64,000 nucleotides of DNA, from positions 14,450,326-14,514,325 of the forward strand of contig NC_072460.1 in assembly GCF_027596085.1 (NCBI RefSeq). The letters are read 5' to 3'. The stretch comes from Anoplopoma fimbria. Taxonomy: Eukaryota > Chordata > Actinopteri > Perciformes > Anoplopomatidae. The first letter of the stretch is position 1; each line of letters opens with the position of its first letter. A program made the position numbers and the translations under genes. Of the stretch, positions 9,541 to 26,981 are shown piece by piece. The notes under the pieces are model-generated. The model ran no database searches and was not told the origin of the DNA. It was given only the letters and a program-made list of their open reading frames with translations.

Positions 9541-10744
9541 AGAATTATCAGTTTGAACACCTGAGGCAATGTTACAGATTAAACTAAAGAACATGATGAA
9601 GTTGTTAAAATCAGCTCCAACTTGACCTGACATGTTTAATCACCAATAATAATAATAACAATTTATTATAATATGTGATAATATAACAATGTCAATGGCC
9701 TTTCTGCTGCGTAATAAATACCTACACGTTTGATACACAAGATTTTGAATGAAGGAATGCTTTAATGGAGAATTTATTCAAATTAAACTGTAATTAACAA
9801 TTCTATACCTATATGCATGACAATGACTGGTGAGGAATGTGACTCTGCTCTATGCAGTGTAGAGTCTGTTTTCCTATTGAGGCCACATTGAAGCTGTCTT
9901 GTATTAAAAGGGCCAGTTGGTCCACAGGGAAAGAGCTCAGAGACAGCCAAAGGGCCTTTTAATGTGGTTTTGACTCTCCATGTTAAATATAGGACCACCC
10001 CAACTCCCTGATTAACCTACGAAATTAGGCTACCTTGCACATTGCACTTGAATGCCTCAAACTTGAATGTGGCTGACTGAAAGGCATTGAAACAGGCCCA
10101 AAGAGCATGTGAGGGGGAAGTGGGTCATTTTGCAGGAAGAACAGCTCAGCTGGCTGAGGTCATGGACATCTGGTTGCACTTGAGAAAAAAGTCTGCTTTG
10201 GATCCTCTGCAAGGGATGCACAGCAGCATCCATTCTCGCAGTTCCTGGAAAAAGGGTGAAGTTAATTTCTTTAAGAGAAAACTAAAGGTGGCGATCACGT
10301 ATCTGGCAAACCTGTCCCAGCGTCAGACGATCAGCATTTATGTGTGGTTTTACTGTAAGCTCTGACCTCACAAGTAGATTTGCATTAGTTTCTCTCAGAA
10401 AGCATTTGCTTTCAGGCCAACACCACAGGAAATATTAACATTTTCTCCATTACCACCGACCACACTATTGCCACTATACAGTTGTAATGGAACATTTATT
10501 TTTCTTGTTGTCTGTCTTATTTGTTTCTTTGTATCTAATTAGGCTATGCTAGTGCCCATCCAGCCGAGCCAATGGTTCTCAGGTTTCTTTCCTCTTAGGG
10601 TGTATGTGGGAGTTTCTTGTGGTCTTCACAATGAGTCCCATGTTGATGATGTGCCAGTTTTCTTGTGCACCAATTGTAGTAGTTGAACAAAGTTGCCTAT
10701 AATAGCAAAAAATGGCTATTCTATTGAATCTGCAAGGCAGTACT
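9541..10744. other. Non-coding, no gene seen
   Basis: AT-rich sequence with an AATAATAATAACAAT patch near 9645. A 92-codon open frame at 10087-10365 has no recognisable domain and no flanking splice or promoter signals, so I treat it as chance. Confidence 0.4.
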
Positions 10745-11205
10745 TAGGTACAGTGGTGCTTTGAGCCAAATGCTTATGTCAGCATGCCGACTACTTACAT
10801 TCTGATGTCTAGAAGGTATAATGTTTACCACATTTCATCATCGTAGTTAAGCATTTAATCAAGCCAAAATTTGGTACCAAACATAAAGCATAGCTGAGGC
10901 TGATGGGAATGCCATAAGTTTGCAGATGGGACAAATTAAGATTCTGACCTGATGGTGGCGCTAGAGGAAAATAGATCAACAAAGCGGGTAGAATTCATTA
11001 TCTGGTTTTAGCTTTGTGCAAAACCATCCTGTGGAAGTTAAGATATAATTCAAAAGATATGTTAAAACTCTTATGTGCTTCTGGTGCTAATGGAAAAAAA
11101 AAAAAAGGTCACCAAAGTCAGTGGGATTCAGCAATGAGTGTACACAATTTCATGGCAATCAATCCAATAGTTTCTGAGATATTTCAGTTAGCCGGAGCAA
11201 TGAAC
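10745..11205 (-). repeat. Dispersed repeat B, copy 1 (reverse)
   Basis: Diagnostic phrases of a common fish repeat appear in reverse orientation: TGAGCCAAATGCTTATGTCAGCATG, GGTATAATGTTTACCA, GACCTGATGGTGGCGCTAGA, and TTTCATGGCAATCAATCCAATAG followed by TCTGAGATATTTCAG. The same family is seen at 25440-25875 (forward) and 57880-58175 (reverse). No protein-coding segment remains. Family assignment rests on memory of recurring teleost phrases. Confidence 0.6.
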
Positions 11206-13913
<2,708 letters not shown>

Positions 13914-14018
13914 TGTTTGCTGGAGTGATACCATGGGAGGTCTAATATCTTTTTAAAGCCTGCCTGGACTTCACGGAGGCAGAGGCCAGAGGCAATAAGT
14001 CATCAATAGAACTAAGCT

Positions 14019-14020
<2 letters not shown>

Positions 14021-14093
<73 letters not shown>

Positions 14094-14109
14094 ACACACT
14101 CACACACAC
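14021..14109. repeat. (CA)n microsatellite with CACT interruptions
   Basis: The first ~66 bp are pure CA. The rest contains CACT interruptions, which usually mark an older, stabilised end of an array. It lies 108 bp from the facing (TG)n array. Confidence 0.96.
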
Positions 14110-17100
14110 TGTGGCTGGAGCTCCTTGGTGGCCTCTCTGGCCGTACATCCTTGTTAAGGGGGCCAACCTGTCTTTGCCAACAGCAACTGTGTGAACATGC
14201 ACTTTTCTCCTTATTTTTCTTTGCTTCCTTCCATCGTTCTTTTTACCTCCTAACATCACTGAATAAGAATCTTGTGTCGTCTATTTATGAAGTAGCTTCT
14301 AACTCCTTCATTATCAGAGCTCTGCAGTACATCCTGTGAATGCATGTGAGTGTGTGTAGAGGACATTTACGGAATCCATAAAAATTATTTGTAGTCCCCT
14401 TGAGCACAAGGCCATACAGGAAACTCTACTTGTGCAGATTCAGCAGCCATATTTAATGACAGTTTACTTTCATTAACATATGACAACACACGTGACAAGT
14501 TAGCTTCCTCCCCTATGAGTCACTGTCTAAATAGCAAGTAAAGCATCTTTGTAAAACCCAGCAGAATGATCATGATTATGCAAATCATGCTTAAAGAGTT
14601 CATGACATTTGACTTCACGTTCATTACTTTTAACGATTGATACAATCAAGGTTAAGTTTGAATGATGAGGCGACTGAACGATGAGTCCCTACATTTGCAT
14701 GCACATTTGCTACTTTACAGTTTGTTATAAGATAACTGGTCTGCTAAGTCTCCACTTTTACCATATTTGTTTATGTCTTTCCATGTTTCTTGCTGCATAA
14801 TCATCTTATTTGTATCGAACCTAAGCTTTCTGCTTTCTGCACACCCTTTGAGGATTATATCCACTGGGCATTGCAATAGCAAGCAGCATGGTTTCCCTCC
14901 TGCTGCCAGACTCTAGCTGGGAGGAAAGTTTGCTGTCCTGGCTCATTGTTTGACTTAGTATCACAGACATATCTGCCCTACTGCTGCAGATACATCTGCA
15001 TTCACACAAGGAGCCTTGTGTTCTACAAAAAACAGACTGATGGGTTCCTAGAAGTTTGACATAGGAATATGTTGTAGCAGTTTACTAGTAAAATCCATAT
15101 TTAATGAATGTTAAAACATGTCAGAGTATTTTCAATACGACCAAATGTGCGGAATATATCAACTAAAATATTAAATGGTGTTAACTTAAGCATCACTCAT
15201 CTGCATACCCTTCAGTTTCCAAAGTGACTGTTACTCCTTTTATTGAGTACTGTAATTCTGGTTTCATTTTAGATAACAACACCTTCATATCTCAATGATT
15301 GTTTTTTATGAATTAAAAGAGAATGGTTAGTAGGAGTTAAAAAGGTGCTACTGCTATATATCTTCCACCAATGAGTGCCTTTCAATGAATGCCTTTCAAT
15401 GGTTGCAGATTAACATGCATGTCAGGACTGACACGGGAGCCACTCCAAACATCAGCTATTCTTCAGTCAATACACGTGTACACAATTAATGTGCCGTCAC
15501 ACACACATGAATGCAATTTTGTTTCTGTGCCCACTATTATTTTCTCCTCCATCATTCTTTCTCTCTTCTTAGCCACCACTCACTCATTCAACAGATTCAT
15601 CTTATTTCCATCTGTCATCATCCCCCCATCACTGGCCTCTCTGAAAGGTGTTGCCTTGATAAATTATTCACTTTTGGCATTTAGAAATCCCTGCCCTTGT
15701 GAATAGAGAGCACACATTTAAATGTGTGTGTCATTTAAACTCTAACCTCAGCATGTGTTATATCCTCTCCCCACCATGTTATCCTTTTTACTAAATTCAC
15801 AGACTTTGTGGTAGTGCGCTCGTTTTTTCTAAATTAAAGGAATGTTTCTTTCAAAACAGAATTGTATAGGTGATTTACAAACTGAGAGACTACATATGTA
15901 TAAGTAAAATCAAATTGAAAGTGGATGAGCAATATCAGGGAATTTCTAGATTTTAGTGGCATGAAGGGATGTAAGCTGAGGCATTCAGTGCACATTTGAA
16001 TACAATGTTCTAATGAAAACAATGATCACTGACACACATTTTTTTCAATAGAGAAATAAATGTAAGATCTACATTTTATAAGTACACCTAACAAAAAGCA
16101 ACACTTGAGCGTGGATAGTGATCCTGAGAGCAGTGATACAGTTTAATTGATAGGACTGAATTATAATAACTGAGTGCTCTTGCGAAAACATCAACCACTT
16201 AAATGTCAGTAAGGAGCAGAGTCTTTTTTCCAGAAGCAATGCTGAAACACAGTAAGAAGAGAGGCACATCTGTTAGCAGTGGAAATAAAAGGACAGGAAG
16301 GCCTGGCACTAATTACAGTAAAACAGGAATATTGGAGGAAATCGCATTTCCAACTGGATTGTTTAAAGGGGAACATTTTGACAGTTAATTCCCACCTCAC
16401 ATAGTTGTCATGCAACTTGAGTTTTACTGGAGAATAAACTCTTCTAAACTTTTCCGTAGTTGTCTTTCAAGCTTGTTCATCAGATCACTTAATCACCTAA
16501 TGACTGTAAAATAATAAGCTATCACTGCTTTGTTAGTTTTGCATATATCAACAGTTTGCCAACCTGTTTCTTAAAGAAAAAAAAAGACTTTTTTTTTTTT
16601 TAAATGATCTTGTCACTGCTCTTTTTTTAAACTCTCGTTGTCATTTAGTACATTATGTGCATTTAGGTCGGTGCTCTTTAATTAGACACACAAGCTCTCT
16701 GTACCCTGTTGTGAGAGAGGACAATGTGATGAAAGAACTAACCCAATTTCTTGCAGCTTCCAATAAAAGGGTGCAGATATGATTATACCAAGCATGCACA
16801 CACACGCACACATGTACAGTGACACACACACTTTCACATGCACACATACATGAGCACACATATGATTAGTGTCAGCTCTTGCTGTTCAATGATTTATCCC
16901 TCTATAAGAATGGGGAGATAGAGAAAATGTCTTCGATGGATCCATGCTGCACTAATGACAAGACTTTACGAACCAAGCAACTTGAATCATCGGAGAGACA
17001 GGCACTTCCAGACAAATAGAAAAACTTTCTAAGCAGTCTCAGAATGTAATGTAAGATAATGAGTCCTACATACTAATTTAGTAAGTGGCATCAAACTGAG

Positions 17101-18400
17101 ATAACAAAGTCAGTACATCCGTGCTTTTCACACACCTCTGGTGAACTAAAAACCACTGTCCTGGGACACAGTGCTATTTCTATTAAGAGGAAGAGAAGAA
17201 GAACAGAAGAGTTATAGAGTTGAAGTAAGTACAGAGGGTATTTTTGTTCCGTCTTCCCCTTCAGAAGAGGGCAAAGGGCTAATAGCACTGAGACTGCAGA
17301 AGGCCTGAGCAACTGGAGGAATCAGAGCAAATAAAAACTGCTCAAAGACCCACGGAGACAGGCGTAGACATACATGCTATGGAGACACATACTCACTCAC
17401 CACAGACCTCCCCAGCTATCCACTTTGACAGATGACTTCCTCGGGCGTCTAGGAGATGCGAGACAATGTGAATTGAATTTCAGGGAGAAAAAAATAAAAG
17501 GGGAACGCACACACTAATGCACAGAAGGGCACATTCACACACATGGCCCATAAACAGAATGGCATTGGCACAGTTAAGTCTGAATTACATTGTAGGTGCC
17601 CTCAATCTTCATAAGAGCGAGCGTCATTTTGTTCCCCATTATGCCTCTCCATCCTTCCTCCATTATTCACCCTTTGTCTCCTCCATCTTTAAATTCACTT
17701 ACCACTCATCCATTCTCCTAGTTGGGACTTATTCTGGATGTATTTTGTGTGTTCTCTCGCAAATTAGTGGACATTTTTGGTGCATCCATATATATTCATA
17801 TCCTGAGGGAAGACACTTGTTTTGAAATATAAAAAAAACAAAAAAACAACAACACAGGGGAACTGAAGCGGCAGAAACCATGACTGTTCTTAGAGAAGTA
17901 ATTTCAGACTCATATGGTGAAAGGATGCCTCAGAGTAATGATTCTGACGTAATTTACATTATCACACTTTGGCTAAAGGGCTCCATCAGTGAGCATGTAG
18001 GTTATATGGGGGAATACATCCCCGTCATTGTCGTGCAACAAGTTACTGTTGCAAATGGTGCTGCAAGTCAAAGTCTAGTCATTTTTTAAAAAAAACCTCT
18101 CATGGTAAGCATATGCATAGCAAGACATTAACCAACCATTTATTGTGTCATAAGAACGCAATTTAGGCTTTTGGGGTGTCATTGTACGCCACTTTTCGGG
18201 TGTCATTTAATAGCCAGGGGTTATTTTTTTACATCCCCCTACACAGATTTTACACTACATCAGTCTTTGAGAAGGTATCGTAGTTACACTGATTGGTTTA
18301 CATTGAAGTCGGTACAGACTGCATTGCATACAAATGGCTACATGGCATTTCTTGCAAAAAGCAAGAAATTAGTCCTTATTGCACACAAAATACGAGAGAA
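14110..18400. other. Non-coding, no gene seen
   Basis: Mostly unique AT-rich sequence. It contains a perfect octamer ATGCAAAT at 14578-14585 within the near-palindromic context ATGATTATGCAAATCAT, a degenerate CA/CACG-rich patch at about 16796-16860 and a poly-T run near 16590. No coding stretch is convincing. Confidence 0.4.
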
Positions 18401-18454
18401 ATTGTCCTGTCATTATAAATTGTTCTGTCATTACAAATTGTCCTGTCATTACAA
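18401..18454. repeat. 18-bp minisatellite, three copies
   Basis: ATTGTCCTGTCATTATAA, ATTGTTCTGTCATTACAA and ATTGTCCTGTCATTACAA follow each other head to tail with one or two differences each. Because the period is a multiple of three, any frame through it stays open (six-residue repeat), which explains the local open frame. Confidence 0.88.
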
Positions 18455-18529
18455 ATCAGTCATTCATATGCCATTTAGTGAGAGCTGAATATTCCCTTTT
18501 AGCTTTTTCTTTGGTTTCTATTATCTCCT

Positions 18530-18605
18530 GACGGAACTAAATGGCTCTGTAGCTGCTAAACTCGGCATTATGTTCACCAGCTGTTTGCTAAATATTGCTT
18601 TTATA
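18530..18605 (+). repeat. Fragment of a dispersed fish repeat (repeat D)
   Basis: The phrase with GCTGCTAAAC and ATGTTCACCAGCT then TTGCTAA resembles a recurring teleost repeat. A second fragment with ATGTTCACCAGCTAGTTGCT lies at about 45090-45140. The shared core here is only about 13-20 bp, so the relationship is tentative. Confidence 0.3.
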
Positions 18606-18896
18606 TGGTCCTGGTCTGCGTACAGTTCTGGGTACAGAAGGTTTTGTAGAGATTTTTCACACAAAACAGCTGCCTGCCACAAACAAAGGCACGACAGATA
18701 TACTTGACATCTTTGCCTAATAGTACAGCCATCAGGCTAACGAAAGACACATCAAAAGGTTGAAGCTGCTCGGCCCTGTGTGCCCCCACCAAACAGTGAC
18801 CTACAGGAGGACAAACCAAAGAGGGAAAGAAAGGATACATGGAATCCAGGATGGAGGGGAGAAGGAGATTAAGGGTGTGTGTTTGGGGGGAGGCGG

Positions 18897-19058
18897 TCAC
18901 TTCATTAAGCTGCTGACTCTCCTCTGGCCTGTAATGGCCTTTACCACAGCGACAATGCCTGATAGAGGTATGTTAATAATGTAACAGACAGGAGAATAAA
19001 GCTGCCAATCAAAGAGATGCAGTCCCCACTGAACTGAGTAAATTATTAACCACAGGCA
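18897..19058 (-). CDS. Candidate 3'-terminal coding exon, unknown
   Basis: On the minus strand a pyrimidine-rich stretch with a branchpoint-like TTCTAAT runs into CAG (19061-19059). It is followed by 53 open codons and TGA. The frame begins CLWLIIYSVQWGLHLFDW, has a second hydrophobic stretch (YIINIPLSGIVAVV) and ends RRVSSLMK, which could suit a membrane protein. I recognise no family. The open frame continues upstream of the acceptor to an ATG at 19139, so it is equally well a chance frame of 80 codons. A conserved non-coding element is a reasonable alternative reading of this block. Confidence 0.2.
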   Translation of the reverse strand, partial: CLWLIIYSVQWGLHLFDWQLYSPVCYIINIPLSGIVAVVKAITGQRRVSSLMK

Positions 19059-20064
<1,006 letters not shown>

Positions 20065-20489
20065 TTCCCATAGGCAGAGGTGAATTCAGCTCAAAGTTCA
20101 CAGAGTTCTTTTGATTTTCAGATCTACAGTTAGAGATGGAAACAATGGAGATTAGTATTTTAGCATTTATAACTTCTGGGATAAATGGTTTAATTTTGAT
20201 TTACTTGAAAGTATTTTAAATTTGCAATTTAAAAACCTGTATAAGGTCAATATAAATGGGTAAGTTATGAATGATCCAACCAGGTTCATCAGCTTTAACC
20301 TTTCTGGTTAGCTCTGCACTGTACATCTAACACAGCATGTCGGTGAAAACACACCAGTCAACATGTGCAGCAGTGGTAACCCAACCAACCAACCAGTATT
20401 TCCTTCTTGACCCAGTTAACTATTTTTCCAGGATTGTGGGCGACCTTCCGTGATGGAGCACTGTTGGATGAAACATCCTTTTTCCACAT

Positions 20490-20521
20490 GACGCGCGCGT
20501 GTGTGTGTGTGTGTGTGTGTT
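20490..20521. repeat. Short (CG)/(TG) compound microsatellite
   Basis: GCGCGCG followed by about eleven TG units. Alternating purine-pyrimidine runs of this type can adopt Z-DNA. Confidence 0.85.
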
Positions 20522-20929
20522 GAGGGTAAGACGCTGCTAAGCTTTGTTTTTGTCATGATTACACACGGTGGAATAACACCTCGGGCAACCAGATGTAGTC
20601 TCTCTGTAAAGAGCTACACAATCAAGTTCATCCTTAAAGTCTAGCATTTATTCACTGCAAAAATCAACATACTGTACATACTGCTATCAAGCAGCCTTTA
20701 TTAGAATACATGAATTAATTAATTTATGACAGGAAAAAGCTAAGAAAAAACATATTATCACTAAAATAATTGGATGCCTTAGAAGAGGAAAAGTTATGAA
20801 CCACTCGATGGGGATATGAAGAAATTGTCATGCTATTTCCGTAGTTGTAATGTAAAATTAAAGTAATGTATAATTGCTCCACTTGACTGACTTGTCTTGT
20901 CGCATTTGTTTTGTCTTCTTTCTACACAG

Positions 20930-20992
20930 GAAGCTTATAAAGCTCAACATCTGTGGGAGGTTAAACTTGGCTTTTCTCTCTTTGTTGCATAA
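20930..20992 (+). CDS. Candidate small terminal exon, weak
   Basis: A textbook acceptor (TTTTGTCTTCTTTCTACACAG) ends at 20929. It is followed by 20 open codons, EAYKAQHLWEVKLGFSLFVA, and TAA, with AATAAA at about 21478. The coding part is too short to be informative, and no matching upstream exon was found. Chance pyrimidine tracts are frequent in this window. Confidence 0.12.
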   Translation, partial: EAYKAQHLWEVKLGFSLFVA

Positions 20993-22708
20993 GGGGTATC
21001 TCTATTTTCTGTGGTACTTTTCCATAAAAGTTCTTCCATGAATATTTTTTGCATTAGAAACTTGTCTTCTGTGGAAAAAATTATTGCCTGTGGTGAAGTT
21101 TTTGTTTGCATTTCAAAAGTACCATGAACTTAATTTCACAGTTTCAAAAAATGTTGCAGAGGTAGCTTTGATGAAACCTTAAACGGCAAACATATTCACC
21201 ATGTACCGAACCTTAGGTCCAACTTACAGAAACTGGAAACCGGACTACAGATAAAGATGAACACAATGACGAAACATGAACACAGTTGAATAAAACTGAT
21301 GTTTTATCCTTTCAACCCCCCTTTAAACCCTTTAAATGCCCCACAAAAGCCCCAAAAGCTTCAGTGCATATAGAGACTAGACAGATACATGTCCTTAGTC
21401 CTTTGCTCAACAGTATTTTGGGATTGTGCATAAACTGATATTATATAAAACCCTTGACACTTTGTGGAGGACAATTTAATAAAGTGAATGTAGTGCAATA
21501 TGATCAGTGCAACAAGTACCTAGCTTACCCTCCATGTCTTCCAACAGACATATTTAGCAGATCGTCTTACTCGGATGGGTTTGGGCAGATGTAACACAGC
21601 CTTTCTCAAATGTTTTTGTTGCAGTGTACAATTGGTATTGATAAAGATGCACTCTGCCTTCATGGCTGCAGTCTGAAAACCAGCATGTTCCATCATCTCC
21701 TTACGTATAATGCGCCTTTAGTCATTTCCCTCTAAACCAAGGAGCCAGTGCTTAAGATAAAAAAATACCCTTTATTAGATGAGATAGTCTGTAAAGACAC
21801 AGCAGCTTGCTCATGACTCAAGTGACTGCACTCCTGTTACGTAGAGAGCACATTTACAGGAACGCCTGATGTTAGGTTACACATATGTATGTTCTGCTTC
21901 ATAAGTGTGACCTTGCAAACAACTCTCCTGTTAGAATTGCGCCATTTATAAAATGGTAATAGGCTCCATTAGTGAAGGTTATGACAACAGGACAAAACAG
22001 CTGATTATGACAGGTTCCTTAATGTAGCAAGCCCCAGTTTCAAATGGGGGGGGCGGACCTGAGTTTCACTGATACAATGTATGTACATGTACTGCGGAGC
22101 TGAGGCAGTAACCCTCTCCCTAAACTATATGTACAGTATCTTAAGAAGTCTTAGAGATCAGCACCTGTAGTTAATGCTACCCTAAACAACAAACTGGCAA
22201 CTCACACTTCATTTCCTAAACAGATCATTTAAAACCTTTAGGCTAAATACAGAATGACATTAAAACAGACAAGCTCAGCGTAATCCTTGTGGTTCTAGAA
22301 GAAGATCTAGGGCTTAATAAAACACAAAGTCTGACACTCGGATAAATTGTTGCCCTTATTAATTTTTTCCATTCATCTTTTTCCACTGAGATCGACACAA
22401 CGCCCACTGCTGTCCCCTAGTGATCTGTACAGGGAACTGAACAGGGAACCAACAGTTAAAACACTAAGTGGAAAGTGCTGCACATGCTTCACATCATAAA
22501 AACACAAGAGAAATAATAAGTAATAAGGTTAAACAAGATTAGGACATAAAAAAAAGGAGGGAAGAAAGGTAAGTTGAGTGAAGGGAGAATATTTTTAAAA
22601 AGAGAACGAAAGAAAAGAGATATAGCGGGATACAGCCCATCTTTGTACTCCAGCACAAAAGAGCAGACAAAGAACCATGGACACCTGATCACCTAGGCTT
22701 TGGACCAG
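20993..22708. other. Non-coding, no gene seen
   Basis: AT-rich unique sequence with a G-run at about 22047-22054. No coding stretch or nameable repeat. Confidence 0.4.
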
Positions 22709-22766
22709 AGAGAGAGCGAGAGAGCGAGAGAGAGCCTGCAGGAATAAAAGAGAGAGAGAGAGAGAC
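22709..22766. repeat. Interrupted (GA)n microsatellite
   Basis: Two GA-rich blocks (with GAGC interruptions, then a pure GA run) are separated by about 20 bp of unique sequence. They lie just before a long TG array. Confidence 0.85.
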
Positions 22767-22810
22767 GGACGAGGGCATGGGGTGCATTTGAGCATATGTG
22801 TGTGTGTCTG

Positions 22811-23688
<878 letters not shown>

Positions 23689-23840
23689 ATGGTAAATGGA
23701 CTTGTACTTGTATAGCGCCTTTCTAGTCTTCAGACCACTCAAAGCGCTTTAACACTGCATGTAATTAACCCATTCACACCCATTCATACACTGATGGCAG
23801 GGACTATTATGCAAGGTGCCACCTGCCCATCAGGGTACCT
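23689..23840 (+). repeat. Teleost interspersed repeat C
   Basis: The series GTAAATGGACTTGTACTTGTATAGCGCCTTTCTAGTC, then CCACTCAAAGCGCTTTAACACT, CCCATTCACACCCATTCATACACTGATGGCAG and GCAAGGTGCCACCTGCCCATCAGG is a phrase I recall as very abundant in teleost genomes. No coding capacity is present; transposon class not assigned. Confidence 0.7.
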
Positions 23841-25439
23841 AAACATAAAGTATCATATAAAAGTACACTCACACTTATTAACTAATAATGATAACACTAA
23901 AGTATAGGTAAAAGTACCCCAAAAAATGACTGAAGTTAAATGTATGCGTAAATATACTCAATTACTTTCCACCACTGCCAAAACTTAACCATTACCTAAT
24001 TAGAATTTTAACCTTAAAAAAAGTATGTGAGAAGTGGCCAAAGTGTTCTCACTTTCCAAAATGTCTTAAGCTCTAAAATTTCAGTTTTTCCCTCATAAAG
24101 ATATGCAGATAGAAACCAGCCATCTTTATTCTTATTGTACAGAAGATAACACAAGGAATGCAAATATGCCAGGGTTGAATTGAACAAATGCACACACTCA
24201 TGTGTAAACACCATCACTTTAATGTGTGCATTTTTACATTAAGACAGAACCAGAATTTCCTCTTCCCCTTCCTCTTCCCCTTTAATAGCTACAATACAAA
24301 CAGTACATTTTGTCTAATCTGACAAAAGCCACGGCGGAAATAAAAGACACATTAATAGGTAGGTGAGGAGAGATTCACTGTGTAATACATGTGTACTTTC
24401 TGTATGTATACACAGTAACTAGAGCAGCTGTCATCTTTAGCGACAAGTCTGTAGCCAGTCGGCCCTGCTGGCTGGGAAATAGAAGATTCAACAGCAGCAC
24501 TGGTTGCATACAGAGGTTAAGCTGACCTTAAGTGAAATCAGTTCAGCCACATGATTTCTGTAGCGACTCTAAATGGCTTTAAAGCCTCTCTCGTCTCTGT
24601 TCCTGTGTATGTCTTAGAGAGCTTTAACAACCCAGCTTTACAAGTGTTTGTCCAGAGACACAAATACCACCTGATTCATCTCTGTGTGTGGAACCATCAG
24701 AGCTGTAAAGCCTTGGATGTCACCTTGTCATCCCCCTAGCTTGGTTGTCTGACTGTGTAAACTCAGGAGACTGACACTGAGACCGAGGCAGAACGAGCTA
24801 GCAAGTGGAATGTAAGCATTTGGGAAATGTGAGAACTTGTCTGCGACTTGCACTCTGTGTGCAGTCTGCAGCACTATTATAGTCTGGGCTTGTGCTTGTG
24901 TGAGTAGTCTGAAACATTAAAGTATACCTGAATTGTTTTTACAGAGATGAGATTTAAGTTGCTCCTGGTGACTATATGAACATAATACAGCAGTGATCCT
25001 GGGGGAGTCTGCTCAGCCTTTGTAAAAATCTAAACATGACAGTTACCTTCACATTTATCAGTTTACTGTAAACCCAAGCTCTCTTGCTACATTTGTATTC
25101 ATTTGTTCAAGATGAAAAGGAGGAAACACTGTACGAATGTGACCTGGGTTAAAAAGAGGTGGTACAAAAAAAGGTTACACCTCTGGGTTATCTGGCATCT
25201 TGCCATGACATTTTCCATTGCACTTCTAAGAAGACTGTTTGAGTGTGCTATTCATCTTATTGTAGGGACAAAATATGTGCATGTCATCACATGTGGAGAC
25301 TCGTCTTCCATATGGGGACAAGAATCCATTCCAGTTACTATTTATTTTAGTATTAAGTCGTAACACTCGTTTTATATCTGCTTGTGTGGACTAATTGGAG
25401 TTTGAGGAGTTATTGCAACAGTAGAACACTAATATCAGT
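23841..25439. other. Non-coding, no gene seen
   Basis: Unique AT-leaning sequence. The tail of repeat C merges into a TAAAAGTAC-rich segment up to about 23950. A CTTCCCCTTCCT duplication lies near 24260. No gene is supported. Confidence 0.4.
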
Positions 25440-25875
25440 TGGTTGTTCCACCACTTTGGTACAGACTAAAACATTTCAACAACTTTTTCATGGAAGGTGA
25501 ATACATCTTTTAAAAGCATTATTGGTCCCCAAAGGATGAATCCTTATCACTTTGGCTCAATCACTTTGTGGTTTGTGTGAAATGGCTCAAAAACTATTTG
25601 ATGGATATGACATTTCATACAAACATCCATGGCTTCCAAAAGATGAATTGTAATAATTTTGTTGATTGATCTAATGCTATCAGGTCAAAATCAAAATTTG
25701 TACACAGCTGTACTTTGTGTTTCGTCCAGACAAGCGAATATTAGCATGCAAACACAAAAACAAAACATGTTGCACGTGGTAAACATTACCTTCTAAATAT
25801 CACCATGTTAAAATCATCATTGTGAGCATGTTAGTAAAGCCTTGCAGAGCCGCTAGCTCGGCTGTAGACACTTTG
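25440..25875 (+). repeat. Dispersed repeat B, copy 2 (forward)
   Basis: Forward-orientation copy of the family at 10745-11205. It shows CAAAGGATGAATCCTTAT, TGAAATGGCTCAAAAACTATTTGATGGATATGACATTTCATAC, GGTAAACATTACCTTCTAAATATCACCATGTTA, ATTGTGAGCATGTTAG and GCAGAGCCGCTAGCTCGGCTGTAGAC. It is diverged and non-coding. Confidence 0.65.
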
Positions 25876-26903
25876 TCTTGTTGGACAGTGAGCACATTCT
25901 TGCCCCTTCAAGGGGCTGTTTACAAGTTAAGACTTGGTGTTAAGGTTAAGGTGAGAATTAAGGTTGGGTTGGAGTTAGAGTTGAGGTTATGCATGCAGCT
26001 GTGACGGTTAAGGTAGATTTTGAATGCATGTATCAAGAAGGTTCCCAGCAAGTATAGAAGAACAAGCAAAACTTGCCTTTGTGCGTGCATTACTGTGCTG
26101 AAAGTAACAATAAAAGAACACATCACTGACCTAATAAAGACAACTGTTGATCTCTGGTAGTCTACTACTGCATAACAACGTGCACAGACGTATACATTTT
26201 TCCAGAGTACAACTCCTGCTGCGTATAACTACAATGTTCCTCCACAAAAACACAATCAAAACCTGATCCGTCTGTATGTCTTCATTTACCACAGCTATAA
26301 TTTAGAATGAAACAAGCCACTGTAATTGACCACAAAACAATAACTAAATTACAGCGTAGACTGGCAGAACCATTAGTTCAGCAGAAAGATTTGAAAATTC
26401 CCAGAACACCAATCTGAAAACAATTACTGGGGGCAGCAGAGAGACTAGAACAGAGACAAAATGCATAAATATATGGGTATGTTGCTTTTTGGCCACTGTC
26501 CATACCACCTATATTCTCCAAGCAAACCCCAACTGATTGGCTTTGAGCTATGAGGCCGATGGGGCCAGACAAAGACTTTAAGGGTTTGTGATGGTACAGT
26601 TTGATCCAAAGGAATTCATTTATTATCAATTTTCTGTGCAAAATAACTCAAAATTGAGCCTTTTCCCAAGTTGCATATTACCTTTTTTTTTTCTCTTTGA
26701 ATGCATTCCTAGAATGACTCTACGTTTTGAAATCCATGATTAGCCAATACGCTCCAGATGTGTCTGCAAGTTGAGCTTTGCCACAGAATTGTAGCTAAAG
26801 AGAAGACGGCAGCCTCCCTGTCAGCTTATTAGCTCTTAAATATACCCCCGACACTTGAAGCACACACCAGTGGCCCCACTGCACAGCTCCTAGTTGTAAA
26901 TGT

Positions 26904-26905
<2 letters not shown>
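25876..26905. other. Non-coding, no gene seen
   Basis: Contains a degenerate TTAAGGTT(A/G)-type tandem patch at about 25925-25990 (units such as GTTAAGGTTAAGG). Otherwise unique. Confidence 0.45.
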
Positions 26906-26962
<57 letters not shown>

Positions 26963-26981
26963 GCTCTCTCTCTTTCTCTCA
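26906..26981. repeat. (CT)n microsatellite with CG interruptions
   Basis: A CT dinucleotide run with two CTCG interruptions, followed by degenerate CTTT units. Confidence 0.95.

Noticed and set aside
18401..18454. Interpretation of the 18-bp tandem units as a CRISPR-like array
   Set aside because: Units are directly adjacent with no spacers, and the DNA is vertebrate nuclear sequence.
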